Of a stretch of 64,000 nucleotides of DNA, positions 55,790-63,917 are shown in pieces. Each line of letters opens with the position of its first letter. Position 1 is the stretch's first letter. The translations under genes and the position numbers were made by a program. Location: positions 1-64,000 of the forward strand of contig JAXLWN010000032.1 in NCBI GenBank assembly GCA_046328475.1, read 5' to 3'. Under the pieces are notes generated by a model, which ran no database searches, was not told where the DNA came from, and worked only from the letters and a program-made list of their open reading frames with translations. Source of the DNA: CADCWN01 sp046328475 (GTDB taxonomy: Bacteria; Chloroflexota; Chloroflexia; Thermomicrobiales; CADCWN01).

Positions 55790-56062
55790 TGCTTCCCCTT
55801 CCCACTTCCCCACTTTCAATCGAGACGGCAACAGCCATTCACCGTCGCCACCCTCGCGACAAGCCGACCTGGCCTTGCCGCGCGCCCTGATGGGCACTGT
55901 ATCGCCAGCGCGTCTAGCGCGTCAAACCGAGGAGCCTGCCGCGACAGGCATAGTGCGAGGAGCGATGGCGGCGCTGCTCTGATAGACTCCCGACGCGCCA
56001 GCCGAGCCTGCGTCAGATAGCGCGGGCGGGGTGGCGGCGATGGGGCTGCGAAGGAGGCGACG
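55790..56062. other. Divergent promoter region
   Basis: 273 bases between the oxidoreductase and the dehydratase. GC-rich; no array, no strong promoter box and no gene seen. Confidence 0.35.
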
Positions 56063-57202
56063 TTGAAGATCACGAATATCGAGACGTATCCGGTGTGGGG
56101 TGGGCAGCGGAATTTTCTCTTCGTGGTGGTGGACACCGACGAGGGGATTTATGGGGTGGGCGAGTCGGGGATCACCGGGCGCGAGCTGGCGATCGTCGGG
56201 GCGATCGAGCACTTTAAGCCGCTGCTGATCGGGCAGGACCCGATGCGCACGGAGCATCTGTGGCAGTTGCTCTACCGGGGCGGCTTCTTCCCGGCGCAGC
56301 GCATCCTCGGCAGCGCGATCTCGGCGATCGACATCGCGCTGTGGGACATCAAGGGGAAGGCGCTGGGGGTGCCGATCTACGATCTGCTCGGCGGCAAGGT
56401 GCGCGATAAGGTGGTTTGCTACCCGCACAACACCGGGCGCGGGAAGGAGATCACGCCGCTGGTCGAATCGTGCCTCCAGACGAAGGAGGAAGGCTGGCAG
56501 TTCGTGCGCTGGGGCCTGCCGGGCGACGAGGGGGTGCTGGAGCCGCGCGCCGCCGTGAAGGCGTCGATCGAGCAGTTCCGGGCGATCCGCGAGGCGGTGG
56601 GGGATGAGATCGAGCTCTGCTTCGACGTGCATACGCGGCTCGATCTCCCCGACGCGCTGAGGCTTTGCCGCGAGGTCGAGAGTTTCCGGCCCTTCTTCAT
56701 CGAGGATCCGCTGCGCTCGGAGAATCCCGATTCGTTCAAGACGTTGCGCCCGCGCACCGGGGTGCCGCTCGCGGCCGGGGAGCAATTCAGCTCGAAGTGG
56801 GAGTTCCGGCAGTTGATCGAGGAGGAGTGGATCGACTACGCGCGGATCGATCTGTGCATCGCCGGGGGCTTCACGGAGGCGCGCAAGATCGCGGGGTGGT
56901 GCGAGACGCACTACATCGCCATCGCGCTGCACAACCCACTCGGGCCGGTGTCGTCGGCAGCCTGCTTGCAGCTTAATCTTGCCACACCGAACTTCGGCGT
57001 GCAGGAGCAACCGCGCAAGACGGGCACGGTGCTGACCGATGTGGTCCCGGTGCAGCCGATCTGGGAGAACGGCTACTTGCTCCCGCCGACCGCGCCCGGC
57101 CTGGGCATCGAGTTCGACCGCGAGGCGGCGAAGAAGTCGCCGTTCCGGATGACCGAGTTGCCGCATTTGCAGCGGGAGGATGGGAGCTTCACCAACTGGT
57201 GA
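56063..57202 (+). CDS. Galactonate/gluconate dehydratase-like enolase-superfamily enzyme
   Basis: 379 residues from a TTG with AAGGAGG upstream. Asp188-Val-His190 (CFDVHTRLD), Glu214 (FFIEDPL), Glu240 (AAGEQFSSKW) and His290 (IALHNPLGP) give the active site. It shares the D-x-H pattern and capping motif (SAIDIALWDIKGKALGVPI) with the 50031 gene but is clearly a different branch. Likely substrate: an aldonic acid. A complementary repeat pair follows. Confidence 0.87.
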   Translation: MKITNIETYPVWGGQRNFLFVVVDTDEGIYGVGESGITGRELAIVGAIEHFKPLLIGQDPMRTEHLWQLLYRGGFFPAQRILGSAISAIDIALWDIKGKALGVPIYDLLGGKVRDKVVCYPHNTGRGKEITPLVESCLQTKEEGWQFVRWGLPGDEGVLEPRAAVKASIEQFRAIREAVGDEIELCFDVHTRLDLPDALRLCREVESFRPFFIEDPLRSENPDSFKTLRPRTGVPLAAGEQFSSKWEFRQLIEEEWIDYARIDLCIAGGFTEARKIAGWCETHYIAIALHNPLGPVSSAACLQLNLATPNFGVQEQPRKTGTVLTDVVPVQPIWENGYLLPPTAPGLGIEFDREAAKKSPFRMTELPHLQREDGSFTNW

Positions 57203-57203
57203 G

Positions 57204-57417
57204 TTGAAGTACGAACGCCGAAGTACGAAGTACGAAGTGGGGCAGGTTGCAGAGTAGGTGCTCGGGCGAGGGGCACCGGGACTGAAGTCCCGGCTAAGGG
57301 CCTGCGGCCACAAAGTCCGCTCACGCGGACTGGATAAGGCAACGCTTTGCGTGAATTGCCTGACGGTTGCCGACGCCCGCCTTGTTCGTACTTCGTCGTT
57401 CGTGCTTCATACTTCGC
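57204..57417. repeat. GAAGTAC/GTACTTC arms around two internal palindromes
   Basis: Arm 57204-57240 (GAAGTACGAA units) and arm 57383-57417 (TTCGTACTTC-like) are largely complementary over a 142-base spacer. The spacer holds GGGACTGAAGTCCC and AGTCCGCTCACGCGGACT, two perfect short palindromes of a kind seen dispersed in bacterial genomes. Confidence 0.75.
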
Positions 57418-57429
57418 GACGGGGGTGTT

Positions 57430-58263
57430 ATGCGCTACGGCTTTGTCTTGCCTTATGGCGATGCGCGGGTGGCGGCGGATATGGCGCGGGAGGCCGAGAG
57501 GGCGGGTTGGGACGGATTTTTCGTCTGGGAGGCGGTCTGGGGCTACGATGCGTGGGTGCTGCTGGCTGCGGCGGCGATGCAGACGGAGACGATCAAGCTG
57601 GGGACGATGCTGACGCCGCCGTCGCGGATGCGCCCGTGGGATCTTGCCGGGAAGACGATGACGGTGGACCGGCTCTCGAACGGGCGCGTGATCCTGGCGG
57701 TCGGGCTGGGTGCGGTCGATACGGGCTTCGTGCAGTTCGGCGAGGTGACCGACCGCAGGACGCGCGCGGAGTTGATGGACGAGGCGCTGGATATCGTCAC
57801 CGGGCTCTGGAAGGGGCAACCGTTCAGCTACAGCGGCAAGCATTACACCGTGCAGGAGTGCGATTTCCTGCCGCCACCGCCACCGGTGCAGCAGCCGCGC
57901 ATCCCGATCTGGGTGGCGGGGGCGTGGGGGAGCGAGAAGTCGATGGGGCGCGCGGTGCGCTACGACGGGCTGCTGCCGAACTTGATCGCGCGCGGCGAGG
58001 AGAAGCGCGAGTTGACGCCGGACGATATCCGCGCGATGCGGGAGTATGTCGCGGCGCGACGGACGGAGACGACGCCCTTCGAGATCATCGCCGAGGGGAC
58101 CACGCCGGGCGATGATCCTGCCGCTGCTGCGGCGAAGGTGCGACCGTGGGCCGAGGCCGGGGCGACGTGGTGGATCGAGGGGATGTGGGACGCGATGGGG
58201 AACATGGAGAGGGTCTGGGAGCGGGTGCGGCAGGGGCCGCCGAGGGGGGATTACGAGTCGTGA
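57430..58263 (+). CDS. Luciferase-like (LLM) flavin-dependent oxidoreductase
   Basis: 277 residues from the ATG at 57430. It has MRYGFVLPYGDARVAADMAR, the GWDGFFVWEAVWGYDAWVL region, IKLGTMLTPPSRMRPWDLAG and DRLSNGRVILAVGLGAVDTG, all of the bacterial-luciferase/F420-dependent barrel. Cofactor FMN or F420 cannot be told apart by eye. Substrate unknown. The TGA stop is the first unit of a GTCGTGA array. Confidence 0.88.
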   Translation: MRYGFVLPYGDARVAADMAREAERAGWDGFFVWEAVWGYDAWVLLAAAAMQTETIKLGTMLTPPSRMRPWDLAGKTMTVDRLSNGRVILAVGLGAVDTGFVQFGEVTDRRTRAELMDEALDIVTGLWKGQPFSYSGKHYTVQECDFLPPPPPVQQPRIPIWVAGAWGSEKSMGRAVRYDGLLPNLIARGEEKRELTPDDIRAMREYVAARRTETTPFEIIAEGTTPGDDPAAAAAKVRPWAEAGATWWIEGMWDAMGNMERVWERVRQGPPRGDYES

Positions 58264-58287
58264 GTCGTGAGTCGTGAGTCGTGAGTA
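58254..58287. repeat. GTCGTGA array at the LLM stop
   Basis: About four copies; the stop is inside the first unit, and the array continues to GTAGAAATCTCC, close to the AAGAATCTC tail of other loci. Confidence 0.8.
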
Positions 58288-58373
58288 GAAATCTCCCCAA
58301 CCGTCGCAGCATCCAGCACTGGCGCGGCCGGGGATGCGGCGTCGCGTCGAAGTCTGTGAGTAGACGGTAGCTG

Positions 58374-58415
58374 GCCCCCGCTCGGTTGAAGCTGAGCGGG
58401 GGCGTTTTGTTTTGC
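58374..58415 (+). terminator. Rho-independent terminator
   Basis: GCCCCCGCTC and GAGCGGGGGC flank a 10-base loop and are followed by GTTTTGTTTTG. It is the only plus-strand hairpin in the window with a real T-run, and ends the LLM transcript. Confidence 0.88.
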
Positions 58416-58558
58416 TTGCGAGCCGGGAGACGCTGGGGGACGCCGCCCGCCAAGTGGTCACCGAATTGAGGCGGGAAGTGGAGCTTGGGAATTAAGGATG
58501 GAGAATGAAGAATGAAAACGATGGCATGGGTGGCACAGTCGGCAAGGAGCGGTGCGGG

Positions 58559-58858
58559 ATGAAGCAGACGTTCGTGGTGCTCTCGGTGCATGGGCCGAAT
58601 CGGGACGCGTCGCGCGGGGTGCGCGAGCAGGATTACTGGGATGAGCACGCGGCGTTCATCGATGGGCTCTATGACCAGGGATTCATCCGGCTCGGCGGGC
58701 CGTTCCCGGATCATGCGGGGAGTATGCTGATCGTGGAGGGGGAGAGCGCGGAGGAGGTGCGGCGGATCATGCTCGGCGACCCGTGGGGCCACCACGGCAT
58801 CCTGGTGCTGGACGAGGTGCGACGCTGGGAGATCTTCCTGGACCGGGATAAGGACTGA
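58559..58858 (+). CDS. YCII-domain protein
   Basis: 99 residues from the ATG at 58559, with AAGGAG upstream. FVVLSVHGPNRDASRGVREQ, HAAFIDGLYDQGFIRLGGPF and LIVEGESAEEVRRIMLGDPW are the strands and helices of the small ferredoxin-like YCII fold; the His of DEHAAF is the conserved central residue. YCII proteins are of poorly known function, some with lactone- or chloride-related chemistry. A hairpin terminator follows. Confidence 0.85.
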   Translation: MKQTFVVLSVHGPNRDASRGVREQDYWDEHAAFIDGLYDQGFIRLGGPFPDHAGSMLIVEGESAEEVRRIMLGDPWGHHGILVLDEVRRWEIFLDRDKD

Positions 58859-58876
58859 GACTTGCGGGCATGAAAT

Positions 58877-58903
58877 GGCCCGCTGCTGTGGCAGCAGCGG
58901 GCC
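58877..58903 (+). terminator. Hairpin after the YCII gene
   Basis: GGCCCGCTGCTG and CAGCAGCGGGCC flank TGG; a perfect 12-bp stem 19 bases past the stop. No T-run. Confidence 0.6.
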
Positions 58904-58990
58904 TGGGGAGAAGGATGGGAGGGAGAAGGGAAAAGGGAAAAGGGAGAGAAGTATCCGGTTATCTGATTGCAGGAGTCGTGCCAGGTTGGC

Positions 58991-59100
58991 GGAATGCGGA
59001 ATGAAGAATGAAGAATGGAGAATGGAGAAATGGGTCGGTGGCAAGCGCAGATTCGCGCCCACCCAGGACCCCTTCTCAATTTTTCATTCTCAATTCTCAA
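58991..59100. repeat. GAATGAA/TTCTCAT arms before the peptidase gene
   Basis: Array 58991-59029 (GAATGAA and GAATGGA units) and array 59071-59100 (TTCTCAATTTTTCATTCTCA) are partly complementary across 41 bases. The right arm ends 60 bases before the peptidase start. A short GAATGAA run also sits at 58501-58514. Confidence 0.65.
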
Positions 59101-59160
59101 GACCGCACGATGGTGTAGGATACTCCCCGCGCGTGGCGCGCTTCGCGAAGGGAGGATCGT

Positions 59161-61125
59161 GTGACCAGTCCGTTGACAGCCGATGTGTTGGTGTATGACT
59201 TCAAGGCGGCGGGCGACCCGCAGCTCTCGCCCGATGGCGAGCGGGTGCTCTACTCGCTCGGGCAGGTGGAGCGCGGCAAACTGCGCGGCACGAGCCAGAT
59301 CTGGATCTGCAACCGCGATGGCAGCGGGGCGCGGCAGCTGACCTGGAACGGGGAGCGCAACGGCGGCGGGCGCTGGTCGCCGGATGGGGCGCAGATCGCC
59401 TTTGTCTCCGACCGCAGCGGCGGGAAGGGGAAGGAGAAGGGCGCGGCGCTCTGCATTTTGTCGCTGGGTGGTGGTGAGGCGCGCGAGATCACGCGCCATC
59501 GGAATGGCATCGGGGACCTGGCGTGGTCGCCGGATGGGACGCAAATCGCCTACTCCACCTCCTTCGACCCGGAGAATCCGAACGAGGAGGAGTGGCCTGC
59601 CGATAAGGCGGTGAAGGTGCGCGTCACGCGGCGGATCGATTATAAGCAGGACAACCGGGGCTATTTGCACGACACGCGCAGCCAGATCTTCGTGGTGGAT
59701 GTGGCGAGCGTCGAGCGGCGCAAGATTACCGGCGAGGCGGCGGATTACAACTTCCCGCAGTGGTCGCCGGATGGCAAGACGATCGCGGCGCAGCGCCCGA
59801 ACCACAACGGGATGCAGTCGCAACTGGCGCTGATCGACGTGGCGAGCGGGAAGACGACGCTGATCGGGCCGGAAGAGGGGGTGGTCGGGGTCTGGTCGTG
59901 GTCGCCGAGCGGGGAGCGGATCGTCTTCTCGGGCGATACGAAGCAGACGTACCAGACCGATTTCTTCGTGCTGACGGTGGCCAGCGGCGAGGTGCAGCGG
60001 CTGACCGACGACCTGGCGGTGCTGCCGGTGGCGGGGTTCCCGACGATCGTCGGCCCGGCGCAGCCGGTGTGGCTGGATGACGACCAGGTGCTGGTCCACG
60101 CGATGCGGGCGGGGGCGAGCGGGCTCTACGCGTTCAACCTCCAGACGACCGGGATCGAGCCGGTGGTGAACTGGCGGGCGATGAATGCACAGTTGAGCAC
60201 CGACCGCTCGGGGCGCTACGCAGCGGTGTCGTACAGCTCCTGGAATGCGCAGGGCGAGATCGCGATCGCCGACACGCAGACCGAGGAGTCGACGATCATC
60301 ACCCACGTCAACGACGCGGTGTTGGCCGAGCACCCGACGGCGGAGCCGGAGCGGTTCACGATCAAGCGGGGCAAGTACGAGATCGAGGCGTGGTTGCTGA
60401 AGCCGTATGGGTTCGATCCGAGCAAGAAGTACCCGCTGATCCTCGATGTCCACGGTGGGCCGAACGGGTTCTACGGTTGGGGCTTTAATGCCAACCAGCA
60501 GGCGTTCGCGGCGGCCGGGTTCGTGACGGTCTTCGCCAACCCGCGCGGTTCGTCGTCGTATGGGCGCGACTTCACGACGCAGGTGCTGGGGGACTGGGGC
60601 TACGAGGACTATCAGGATCTGATGGCTGTGGTGGATGAGGCGCTGAAGCAGCCGTATGTGGATGCGGAGCGGACCGGGATCTACGGCTACAGCTATGGCG
60701 GCTACATGACCTCTTGGACGATCGGGCAGACGGATCGCTTCAAGGCGGCGGTCTGCGGCGCGCCCTGTTTCGATCTGGAGTCGTTCTACGGCACCAGCGA
60801 CATCGGGCATGTGTTCGGGCGTAGCCAGTTCGGCTCGAAGCCGCACGAGGGCGAGGAGTGGTACAAGGCGCACTCGCCGTCGACCTTCGCGCACCGGGCG
60901 AAGACGCCGACGCTGATCGTGCATGGCGAGGAGGACCACCGCTGCCCGATCGGGCAGGGGGAGCAGATGTTCATCGCGCTGCTCGACGCGGGGGTGGAGA
61001 CGGAGTTCGCGCGCTATCCGGGCGGCTCGCACCTCTTCCTGCGGGGTGGCCCGCCCGCGCACCGCGAGGATTTCCTCAATCGGACGGTCGGGTGGTTCAA
61101 GGACCACCTGGGTGGGGCGGAGTAG
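59161..61125 (+). CDS. S9-family serine peptidase (prolyl oligopeptidase type)
   Basis: 654 residues from a GTG with GGGAGGATC upstream. The N-terminal beta-propeller (about 10-370) shows TolB-like repeats such as LSPDGERVLYSLGQ and WSPDGTQIAYST. The C-terminal alpha/beta hydrolase has Ser511 in GYSYGGYM, Asp592 in GEEDHRCPIG and His624 in GGSHLFLR. DPP-IV/acylaminoacyl-peptidase relatives release dipeptides or acyl-amino acids. No signal peptide is seen, so it is probably cytoplasmic. A 29-bp repeat hairpin follows. Confidence 0.92.
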   Translation: MTSPLTADVLVYDFKAAGDPQLSPDGERVLYSLGQVERGKLRGTSQIWICNRDGSGARQLTWNGERNGGGRWSPDGAQIAFVSDRSGGKGKEKGAALCILSLGGGEAREITRHRNGIGDLAWSPDGTQIAYSTSFDPENPNEEEWPADKAVKVRVTRRIDYKQDNRGYLHDTRSQIFVVDVASVERRKITGEAADYNFPQWSPDGKTIAAQRPNHNGMQSQLALIDVASGKTTLIGPEEGVVGVWSWSPSGERIVFSGDTKQTYQTDFFVLTVASGEVQRLTDDLAVLPVAGFPTIVGPAQPVWLDDDQVLVHAMRAGASGLYAFNLQTTGIEPVVNWRAMNAQLSTDRSGRYAAVSYSSWNAQGEIAIADTQTEESTIITHVNDAVLAEHPTAEPERFTIKRGKYEIEAWLLKPYGFDPSKKYPLILDVHGGPNGFYGWGFNANQQAFAAAGFVTVFANPRGSSSYGRDFTTQVLGDWGYEDYQDLMAVVDEALKQPYVDAERTGIYGYSYGGYMTSWTIGQTDRFKAAVCGAPCFDLESFYGTSDIGHVFGRSQFGSKPHEGEEWYKAHSPSTFAHRAKTPTLIVHGEEDHRCPIGQGEQMFIALLDAGVETEFARYPGGSHLFLRGGPPAHREDFLNRTVGWFKDHLGGAE

Positions 61126-61131
61126 GAAGGG

Positions 61132-61200
61132 CGGTTCGAAGGTTCGAAGGTTGGAAAGTTCGGGGCTCCGTAACTTTCCAGCCTTCGAACCTTCGAACCG
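61132..61200. repeat. Octamer (GGTTCGAA) arms forming a 29-bp hairpin
   Basis: Arm 61132-61160 and arm 61172-61200 match at 28 of 29 positions, the exception being a G-T wobble, around an 11-base spacer. The arms start 6 bases past the peptidase stop and end 12 bases before the next start, so it fills the gap. It may end transcription or block it. Confidence 0.9.
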
Positions 61201-61212
61201 TACACCAACACA

Positions 61213-62730
61213 ATGGCTAGTACCACACGCACGATCCTGGGCAATCTGCTCGCGCGCAGCTTTCGCTGGCAGCGGTTTTTGTATGGGCGGGTGCATCGGC
61301 GGCACCATCAGCGGCCGTTGCGGCGGCTGCGGCGCTACCGTGCGCCGGTGGATCGCTGGTGGTCGGCTGATGCTCGTTGGGCACCGCTGGGGCCACCGCC
61401 GCGCGAGCGGAACCAGATCACGCCGCTGATCGACGGCGATGCGACCTTTTCGGCGATGTACCAGGCGATTCGCGATGCGAAGTCGTATGTCTACGTCGTG
61501 GGCTGGGCGCTGACGCCCGCGTTCACGATCAATCGCGCGGTCAATCCGCTGACGGATGACTGCACGCTGGTGTCGGCGCTGGCGGAGGCGGCGACGCGCA
61601 TCCCGGTGAAGATCCTGGTCTGGAGCGGGTCGCCGTTCCTCTTCCCGCCGCTGCGGCGCACCGTGGAGGAGACGCGCGACGAGTTGCGCGAGCTGGCACC
61701 GCAGATCGATCTGCGCCTCGACAATCGCGCGCTGCCGAGCCACTGCCACCACCAGAAGGCGATCGTGGTGGATGGGCAGGTCGCGTTCGTGGGCGGGCTG
61801 GATCTGACGACGCTGGATGGCGACCGCTGGGACCGGCCGGGGCACCCGCTGCGCTACGGGCGCGGCTGGCACGATGTGTCGCTGGCGATCCGGGGCGAGG
61901 CGGTCGCGGACGTGGAGGAAAATTTCCTCCAGCGCTGGGGGGATGTGACGGGCGAGCGCGATCTGCCGCGCGAGGAGCCGAAGCTGCAGCCGGAGTGGCA
62001 GACACCCTGCCAGGTGATCCGCACGGTGCCGCGCTTCACCTACACATTCGCGCGCGAGGGGGAGTTCGGGATCGCCTATGCCTATGTCCAGGCGATCAGC
62101 CAGGCGAAGCGCTTTATCTATATCGAGAATCAGTATCTCTGGCTGCCGGAGGTGGTCGAGGCGCTGACGGCGGCGATGGAGCGCAATGGCGCGGATTTCC
62201 GGGTGCTGCTCGTGCTGCCGGCACGCGCGGACATGGGCAAGTTCGACAACGACCAGCAGGTGGCGGCGCTCCGCAAGGCGGCCGGAGAAAGCATGCAGTT
62301 CAGCGCGTATTGCCTCTACAGCGGCGGACCCGCGCCGGGGTTGTATGGCTTCGGCTATCGCCCGGTCTATGTCCACTCGAAGGTCTGCATCATCGATGAC
62401 GAGTGGTACACGGTGGGGTCGGCCAATCTGAACGCGCGCGGGCTGGCGACCGATACGGAGATGAATGTGCAGGCGCTCGATCCGGCGGGGGCGCGGGCGC
62501 TGCGGCTGGCGCTCTGGGGGGAGCACCTGGGGATGGATCCGAGCGAGCTCGACCCGCTCGAACCCCTGGAGGTGATCGACCGGCTCTGGCCCGCGCGGGC
62601 GCTGGAGGTGCAGACGATCGTCAAGCGGCGGCGGGGGTTCCTGCCGGCGATCGTGCATCCGTATGAGACGGGGTTCTTCCACGGGGGCTCGCTGTTGCAG
62701 GGGTTCCAGAGCTTCATGGAAGGCTTGTAA
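61213..62730 (+). CDS. Phospholipase D-superfamily protein
   Basis: 505 residues. Two HKD motifs: His180-x-Lys182-x4-Asp187 in HHQKAIVVDGQVAFVGGLDL and His388-x-Lys390-x4-Asp395 in VHSKVCIIDDEWYTVGSANL. The N-terminus is very basic (RRHHQRPLRRLRRYR). It has no signal peptide. Such proteins are phospholipases, cardiolipin synthases or nucleases; the length and the IENQYLWLPEVVEAL segment suit phospholipase D. The gene stands alone. Confidence 0.9.
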   Translation: MASTTRTILGNLLARSFRWQRFLYGRVHRRHHQRPLRRLRRYRAPVDRWWSADARWAPLGPPPRERNQITPLIDGDATFSAMYQAIRDAKSYVYVVGWALTPAFTINRAVNPLTDDCTLVSALAEAATRIPVKILVWSGSPFLFPPLRRTVEETRDELRELAPQIDLRLDNRALPSHCHHQKAIVVDGQVAFVGGLDLTTLDGDRWDRPGHPLRYGRGWHDVSLAIRGEAVADVEENFLQRWGDVTGERDLPREEPKLQPEWQTPCQVIRTVPRFTYTFAREGEFGIAYAYVQAISQAKRFIYIENQYLWLPEVVEALTAAMERNGADFRVLLVLPARADMGKFDNDQQVAALRKAAGESMQFSAYCLYSGGPAPGLYGFGYRPVYVHSKVCIIDDEWYTVGSANLNARGLATDTEMNVQALDPAGARALRLALWGEHLGMDPSELDPLEPLEVIDRLWPARALEVQTIVKRRRGFLPAIVHPYETGFFHGGSLLQGFQSFMEGL

Positions 62731-63023
62731 GGGACGATTTGAACCGCCAAGACGCCAAGGACGCCAAGGACGCCAAGGACGAGGGCATGAAGGGAGAAGG
62801 GGGAAGGGAGAAAAGAAGACCGCAGAGGCGCGGAGACGCAGAGAACGACGCGTAGAGCACAGAGGCGTGGAAGAGGAGAGGGTTGAGGGAGGCGAGAAAA
62901 ACGGGAGGGGGCGGTTGGACGTTGTTGTGATTTGTGGGGCGAGGATTCGCCCGGTGTGATGCGGTGTTACAATCGTGGCAATTCTTGTGTTGCGATGTTT
63001 ATGGATGAGATGGGGGATCGCTG
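62731..63023. other. Gap with ACGCCAAGG repeats, no gene
   Basis: 293 bases. 62746-62779 holds three to four copies of ACGCCAAGG; 62820-62870 holds GCAGAGGCGCGGAGACGCAG-type units. A TACAAT box at 62968-62973 may be the -10 of fabI (no clear -35). Confidence 0.55.
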
Positions 63024-63818
63024 ATGGGTGCGCTTGACGGGCAGACGGGTTTGGTAATCGGGGTGGCGAATAGGCGGAGCATCGCGTGGGGCATTGCGCA
63101 GGCGCTCCACGATGCGGGGATGCGACTGGCGTTTACGTACCAGGGCGAGCGGCTCCAGGAGGCGGTGGGCGAGTTGGCGACCTCGCTCGATGCGAGCTAT
63201 CCGGTGATTGAGTGCGATCTGACAAAGGACGAGGATATCGCGAGGGCGTTCGCGGCGGTCGGCGAGGCGTTCGGCGGCGGGTTGGATACGCTGGTCCATT
63301 CGGCGGCGTTCGCGCCGAAGGAGAGCTTCGCCGGGCAGTTCCTCGATACGACGCGCGGCGATTTCGCGCTGGCGCTCGATATCAGCGCCTATTCGCTGGT
63401 GGCGGTCGCCCGCGCGGCTGCGCCGCTGATGGATGCGCGCGGTGGCGGCAGCATCATCACGATGACCTATCTCGGCGGCGAGCGGGTGGTGCCGCGCTAC
63501 AACCTGATGGGCGTGGCGAAGGCGGCGCTGGAGTCGTCGGTCACCTATCTGGCGTTCGACATGGGACCGCGCAATATTCGCGTTAATGCGATCTCGGCGG
63601 GTCCGGTCCGCACGCTGGCCGGGCGCTCCATCCCGGGCTTCCCGAAGATGGAGGAGTATGTCAGGATGAATTCGCCGCTGCGCCGCAACGTGGACATCGA
63701 GGATATCGGGCACCTGGCGGCGTTCCTGGCCGGTCCGGGCGGGCGCAACATCTCCGGCGAGGTGCTGCACCTCGACGCGGGCTACCATGTGATGGGGATG
63801 GGCGTACCGACGGAGTAG
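63024..63818 (+). CDS. fabI: Enoyl-[acyl-carrier-protein] reductase (FabI type)
   Basis: 264 residues from the ATG at 63024. GVANRRSIAWGIAQALHDAG is the FabI NAD site (a Gly-poor variant of the SDR motif), TLVHSAAFAP follows, and the catalytic pair is Tyr159-x6-Lys166 in RYNLMGVAKAALE after TYLGGERVVP. It reduces trans-2-enoyl-ACP to acyl-ACP in fatty acid synthesis with NADH. The pattern of two tyrosines ten residues apart (149 and 159) is that of FabI. Alone in its transcript. Confidence 0.92.
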   Translation: MGALDGQTGLVIGVANRRSIAWGIAQALHDAGMRLAFTYQGERLQEAVGELATSLDASYPVIECDLTKDEDIARAFAAVGEAFGGGLDTLVHSAAFAPKESFAGQFLDTTRGDFALALDISAYSLVAVARAAAPLMDARGGGSIITMTYLGGERVVPRYNLMGVAKAALESSVTYLAFDMGPRNIRVNAISAGPVRTLAGRSIPGFPKMEEYVRMNSPLRRNVDIEDIGHLAAFLAGPGGRNISGEVLHLDAGYHVMGMGVPTE

Positions 63819-63821
63819 TGC

Positions 63822-63904
63822 GTGCTGAGTGCTGAGTGCTGAGTGGGGTACGGGGTTCGCGCAGTTGTGCGCTTACCACCCGCCAATACTCAGCATTCAG
63901 CACT
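63822..63904. repeat. GTGCTGA/TCAGCAC arms after fabI
   Basis: Arm 63822-63845 (three copies of GTGCTGA) pairs with arm 63888-63904 (ACTCAGCATTCAGCACT) across 42 bases. The right arm ends at the ribosome binding site of the next gene. Confidence 0.85.
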
Positions 63905-63917
63905 TCCCGGAGGGGTG

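Noticed and set aside
61132..61200. Possible tRNA, because GGTTCGAA resembles a T-loop
   Set aside because: The octamer is tandem and forms one long hairpin; no acceptor stem, anticodon arm or CCA is present.
58711..62682. 1323-codon antisense open frame over the peptidase and PLD genes
   Set aside because: Proline/arginine/leucine-rich shadow spanning two real genes and the gap between them.
63822..63904. Transposon ends with target duplication
   Set aside because: Complementary arms are present but no transposase and no clear target duplication outside the arms.
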